Shown: positions 62,330 through 64,000 of the stretch, one piece after another
How positions within the stretch are numbered: the stretch's first letter is position 1
Layout of the letters: every line of letters starts with the position of its first letter
Assembly: GCA_028285585.1 (NCBI GenBank)
Contig: JANQOU010000006.1
Location: 529,881-593,880, forward strand
Reading direction: 5' to 3'
Length of the DNA: 64,000 nt
Source: Acidimicrobiia bacterium
Lineage (GTDB): Bacteria > Actinomycetota > Acidimicrobiia > Spongiisociales > ZC4RG35
Position numbers and translations under genes: made by a program
The notes under the pieces: model-generated
Database searches by the model: none
The model's input: only the letters and a program-made list of their open reading frames with translations
What the model was told of the DNA's origin: nothing

Positions 62330-63193
62330 ATGGTCGAACCGATCCAGTACTTCGACGAGCCGCCGGTAGTCACAGCAGACGACACCGTCGCAAAGCTGTG
62401 CGCCACGTCCAATCGCTCGGCGTTTCCCTGCCGTCGCCCCTTCGTACGCCTGTACGACTATGACAGCGGTATCGACCAGCCCGGTCCGATGGCGAAAATG
62501 GTACGCGCCGGGGACCGCACGGGCCTCGTGCTCTATTCCCTGCTGTTGACCAAGGTAAGCGGGGGTGAAGCCCCTTCGGTGGCACTCCCGTCCCAGACTT
62601 GGGCGCGAGCACTTGGCATGGACCTTCCTGACACCGCAACGGCGCGCTCCACCGTGTCCAAGGCCCTGGGGCGCCTCAGGGACAACTATCGGCTTATCGA
62701 TAAGAGCCGCCGGGGGAGGTGGGCCGAGATCACGCTCCTCAACGAAAGTGGGGACGGGACGCCGTATACCCGTCCCAAGGGAGAATCCGCGACGGACACA
62801 TTCTTCAACATCCCACACGCTCTGTGGCTCGAGCAGCCGGTCGGGCATCATGAGCCATGGTACCGAGTCCTCACGTTGCCGGGGCTCGCCGTCCTCTTCA
62901 TGTTGCATTGGTACAAGGAGCCCTGGGAGCTCCCACAGGTCGAGGGCAGCCAGAGATTCGGGACATCCCCCGACACCATCGGGAGAGGGCTCAAGGAGCT
63001 GAGGGAACTCGGCGCCATCTCGGGACACACGTCATATCGCGAGGAGCTGAGGTCGCCGACGGGGTGGGCAGAGGTGATTCGCTACGAGCGCCTGTCCCCC
63101 TTCGACCAGGTGACGACTGAGGCGAAGACCCCGGCAACGCGCAAGGCGAAGTCGGCGAAACGGTCCGGAAAGGCTTCGAGGGAGGTGCGATGA
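62330..63193 (+). CDS. Winged-helix DNA-binding protein of an actinobacterial mobile/accessory type
   Basis: 287 aa. Contains two probable winged helices: 'RTGLVLYSLLLTKVSGGEAP' to 'ARSTVSKALGRLRDNYRLID', and 'LPGLAVLFMLHWYKEPWELP' to 'GTSPDTIGRGLKELRELGAI'. The 'FFNIPHALWLEQP' segment recalls a family of actinobacterial proteins found on plasmids and genomic islands, sometimes called replication-initiator-like. Basic tail (KAKSAKRSGK). No ribosome site; may be leaderless. Confidence 0.65.
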   Translation: MVEPIQYFDEPPVVTADDTVAKLCATSNRSAFPCRRPFVRLYDYDSGIDQPGPMAKMVRAGDRTGLVLYSLLLTKVSGGEAPSVALPSQTWARALGMDLPDTATARSTVSKALGRLRDNYRLIDKSRRGRWAEITLLNESGDGTPYTRPKGESATDTFFNIPHALWLEQPVGHHEPWYRVLTLPGLAVLFMLHWYKEPWELPQVEGSQRFGTSPDTIGRGLKELRELGAISGHTSYREELRSPTGWAEVIRYERLSPFDQVTTEAKTPATRKAKSAKRSGKASREVR

Positions 63194-63212
63194 GGTAGGC
63201 GGCAAAGTATTC

Positions 63213-63283
63213 GGCGGCTGACCAAGCCGCCAGGAAAGGCGCCGACTCTCGCCCGTCAAGTAGCCGAGACGAGAGTCAGGCGC
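63213..63283. repeat. Two stem-loops downstream of the winged-helix gene
   Basis: GGCGGCT/AGCCGCC (63213-63231, 5-nt loop) and GCGCCGACTCTCG (63239-63251) with CGAGAGTC-A-GGCGC (63270-63283, one bulged base, 18-nt loop). They sit between the winged-helix gene and the small membrane peptide, as terminator or leader structures. Confidence 0.5.
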
Positions 63284-63315
63284 TTCGAATTCGAGACCAA
63301 GGAGGTCCCGATCTC

Positions 63316-63429
63316 ATGACCAATGTTATCGAGATCCTGTGGCTCTTTCTGCTCTCCACCAGGTTGCTCACAGCCATCATCTGGCTTTGGGAGCAGCCGA
63401 CCAGGAGGCGGGGGGTCCCGAAGAAGTAG
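63316..63429 (+). CDS. 37-aa membrane peptide with strong ribosome site
   Basis: AAGGAGGT at 63299-63306 lies nine bases before ATG 63316. The peptide reads MTNVIEILWLFLLSTRLLTA, continues with a Trp-rich hydrophobic stretch and ends in a basic tail RRRGVPKK. One membrane helix with positive C-terminus. This layout resembles toxin peptides of type I systems or small membrane regulators, but there is no direct evidence for either. Confidence 0.6.
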   Translation: MTNVIEILWLFLLSTRLLTAIIWLWEQPTRRRGVPKK

Positions 63430-63603
63430 ATCACCTTCGGGTGCCGCGCACCGGCCACACGCAAGCCGGTAGTCGCGGCGCGTCTCGGCAACATCTCACG
63501 ATGGCCTGGCACTTCTCCCGCCGTCTCCCGGGGCTAGAATCCGAGATATCGCGCGCCGCTCACGTCCTCGATCCGCGCACTCACAAGCAAGTGTGATGCT
63601 CGG

Positions 63604-63954
63604 ATGATCCTGCACTCGTTCGAAGCGGCGGTGACCAAGAATTGTGTCGGGGTTCCGATCGCCGAGCGCGACGTAATCGAAGGGCTAGTTGTCCGGGCTC
63701 CGGCCATCCTCTCGCCCAGGCGGGGGTTCGGTTTGTTCGCCTTCACCGAACTCGACTCGGATCGAGGAAGACCGGATGTGGCTCTAGTTGCGATGTCCCC
63801 GGCATCGCTCCGTGCGCGACTCCACCGAGGAATGCGACATCGGACAGCCTCGGAGGCACGGGTGCTGGCCGCTCTCTGGACGGCTCTCATACCCAGTATT
63901 CAGACTCTCACGTCCGGGCCGTGGCCCCCCGGTTTGGGGCATCCTGGGCTCTAG
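63604..63954 (+). CDS. Hypothetical protein, possible nuclease-like fold
   Basis: 116 aa. 'IEGLVVRAPAILSPRRGFGL' and 'FAFTELDSDRGRPDVALVAM' followed by 'SPASLRARLHRG'. E-L-D...R-P-D-V-x-L resembles the strand pair of small PD-(D/E)XK or DUF-type domains, but I do not recognise a family. It ends TAGTG, its stop overlapping a new GTG start, which supports both being real. An antisense frame of similar length exists but is weaker. Confidence 0.4.
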   Translation: MILHSFEAAVTKNCVGVPIAERDVIEGLVVRAPAILSPRRGFGLFAFTELDSDRGRPDVALVAMSPASLRARLHRGMRHRTASEARVLAALWTALIPSIQTLTSGPWPPGLGHPGL

Positions 63955-64000
63955 TGAAACTCCGAGTCGACGCCGATAGGTTTCCTACCGGGGACGAGAG
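63954..64000 (+). CDS. Start of an unidentified gene, cut by the window end
   Basis: GTG 63954 overlaps the preceding TAG by one base and opens 'MKLRVDADRFPTGDE' to the window edge. Too short to identify. Confidence 0.3.
   Translation, partial: MKLRVDADRFPTGDE

Noticed and set aside
63534..63890. 118-codon minus-strand frame near the right end
   Set aside because: Opposes the plus-strand frame 63604-63954, which is coupled to a following GTG start; the minus frame has no ribosome site or recognisable motif.

Overview
The window looks like the replication-origin region of a high-GC actinomycete. The order pcnA, pseudokinase, sigM-type ECF sigma factor, anti-sigma factor, trxB, trxA, cwlM-like gene, parB, parA, rsmG, jag, yidC, yidD, rnpA, rpmH, dnaA, dnaN, recF, dciA, gyrB, gyrA, DUF3566 protein is the actinobacterial origin arrangement. 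DUF3566 downstream of gyrA, a CwlM-like protein beside trxAB, and a MviN-type pseudokinase beside sigM point the same way. Class Acidimicrobiia is my best guess, but this is inference from gene style and not a phylogeny.

Layout. 0-9.4 kb is a deoxysugar catabolic island: GH172/DUF2961 fragment, FGGY kinase with LacI regulator, DeoR regulator with a fused aldolase/short-chain dehydrogenase, then a rhamnulokinase-family kinase, class II aldolase, a scar of L-fucose isomerase and fucU. The isomerase keeps about 39 N-terminal codons and the last ten codons; the middle is gone. 9.4-18.2 kb holds secreted or envelope proteins (META-like, DUF4349), a 1076-aa Asp-box propeller protein, a TauE/SafE permease, an enoyl-CoA hydratase and an AhpD-like protein whose second CxxC cysteine is replaced by an in-frame TGA, so probably a selenoprotein. 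18.2-36.6 kb is the origin core. It includes two DnaA-box-bearing regions on either side of dnaA, a perfect parS at the rsmG start, a second parS-like site in parA, and an rnpA that has no usual start codon outside rpmH. 36.5-51.7 kb is mostly housekeeping: pseudokinase, GNAT, deacetylase, PilT ATPase, CCA-adding enzyme, haloalkane dehalogenase, EEP phosphatase, M24 peptidase, hemolysin III / cis-prenyltransferase pair, thioesterase, phosphoribosyltransferase, endonuclease IV, panB and a DUF192 lipoprotein. 51.8-57.5 kb is rpsF-ssb-rpsR-rplI followed by dnaB carrying two large inteins, one splitting the Walker A loop. 57.7-61.8 kb has dcd, tRNA-Gly(CCC), thrB and an ECF sigma / membrane sensor pair. 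61.8-64 kb is sparser and accessory-like, with a winged-helix protein, a 37-aa membrane peptide and two coupled unknown frames.

The items most worth pursuing are the putative selenocysteine AhpD-like protein with its tandem palindromic operators, the doubly intein-split DnaB, the fucI deletion scar, the covarying hairpin repeat near 18.1 kb and 58.3 kb, and the origin-proximal oddities: rnpA nested start, MurJ-less pseudokinase, and CwlM-like protein without zinc ligands.
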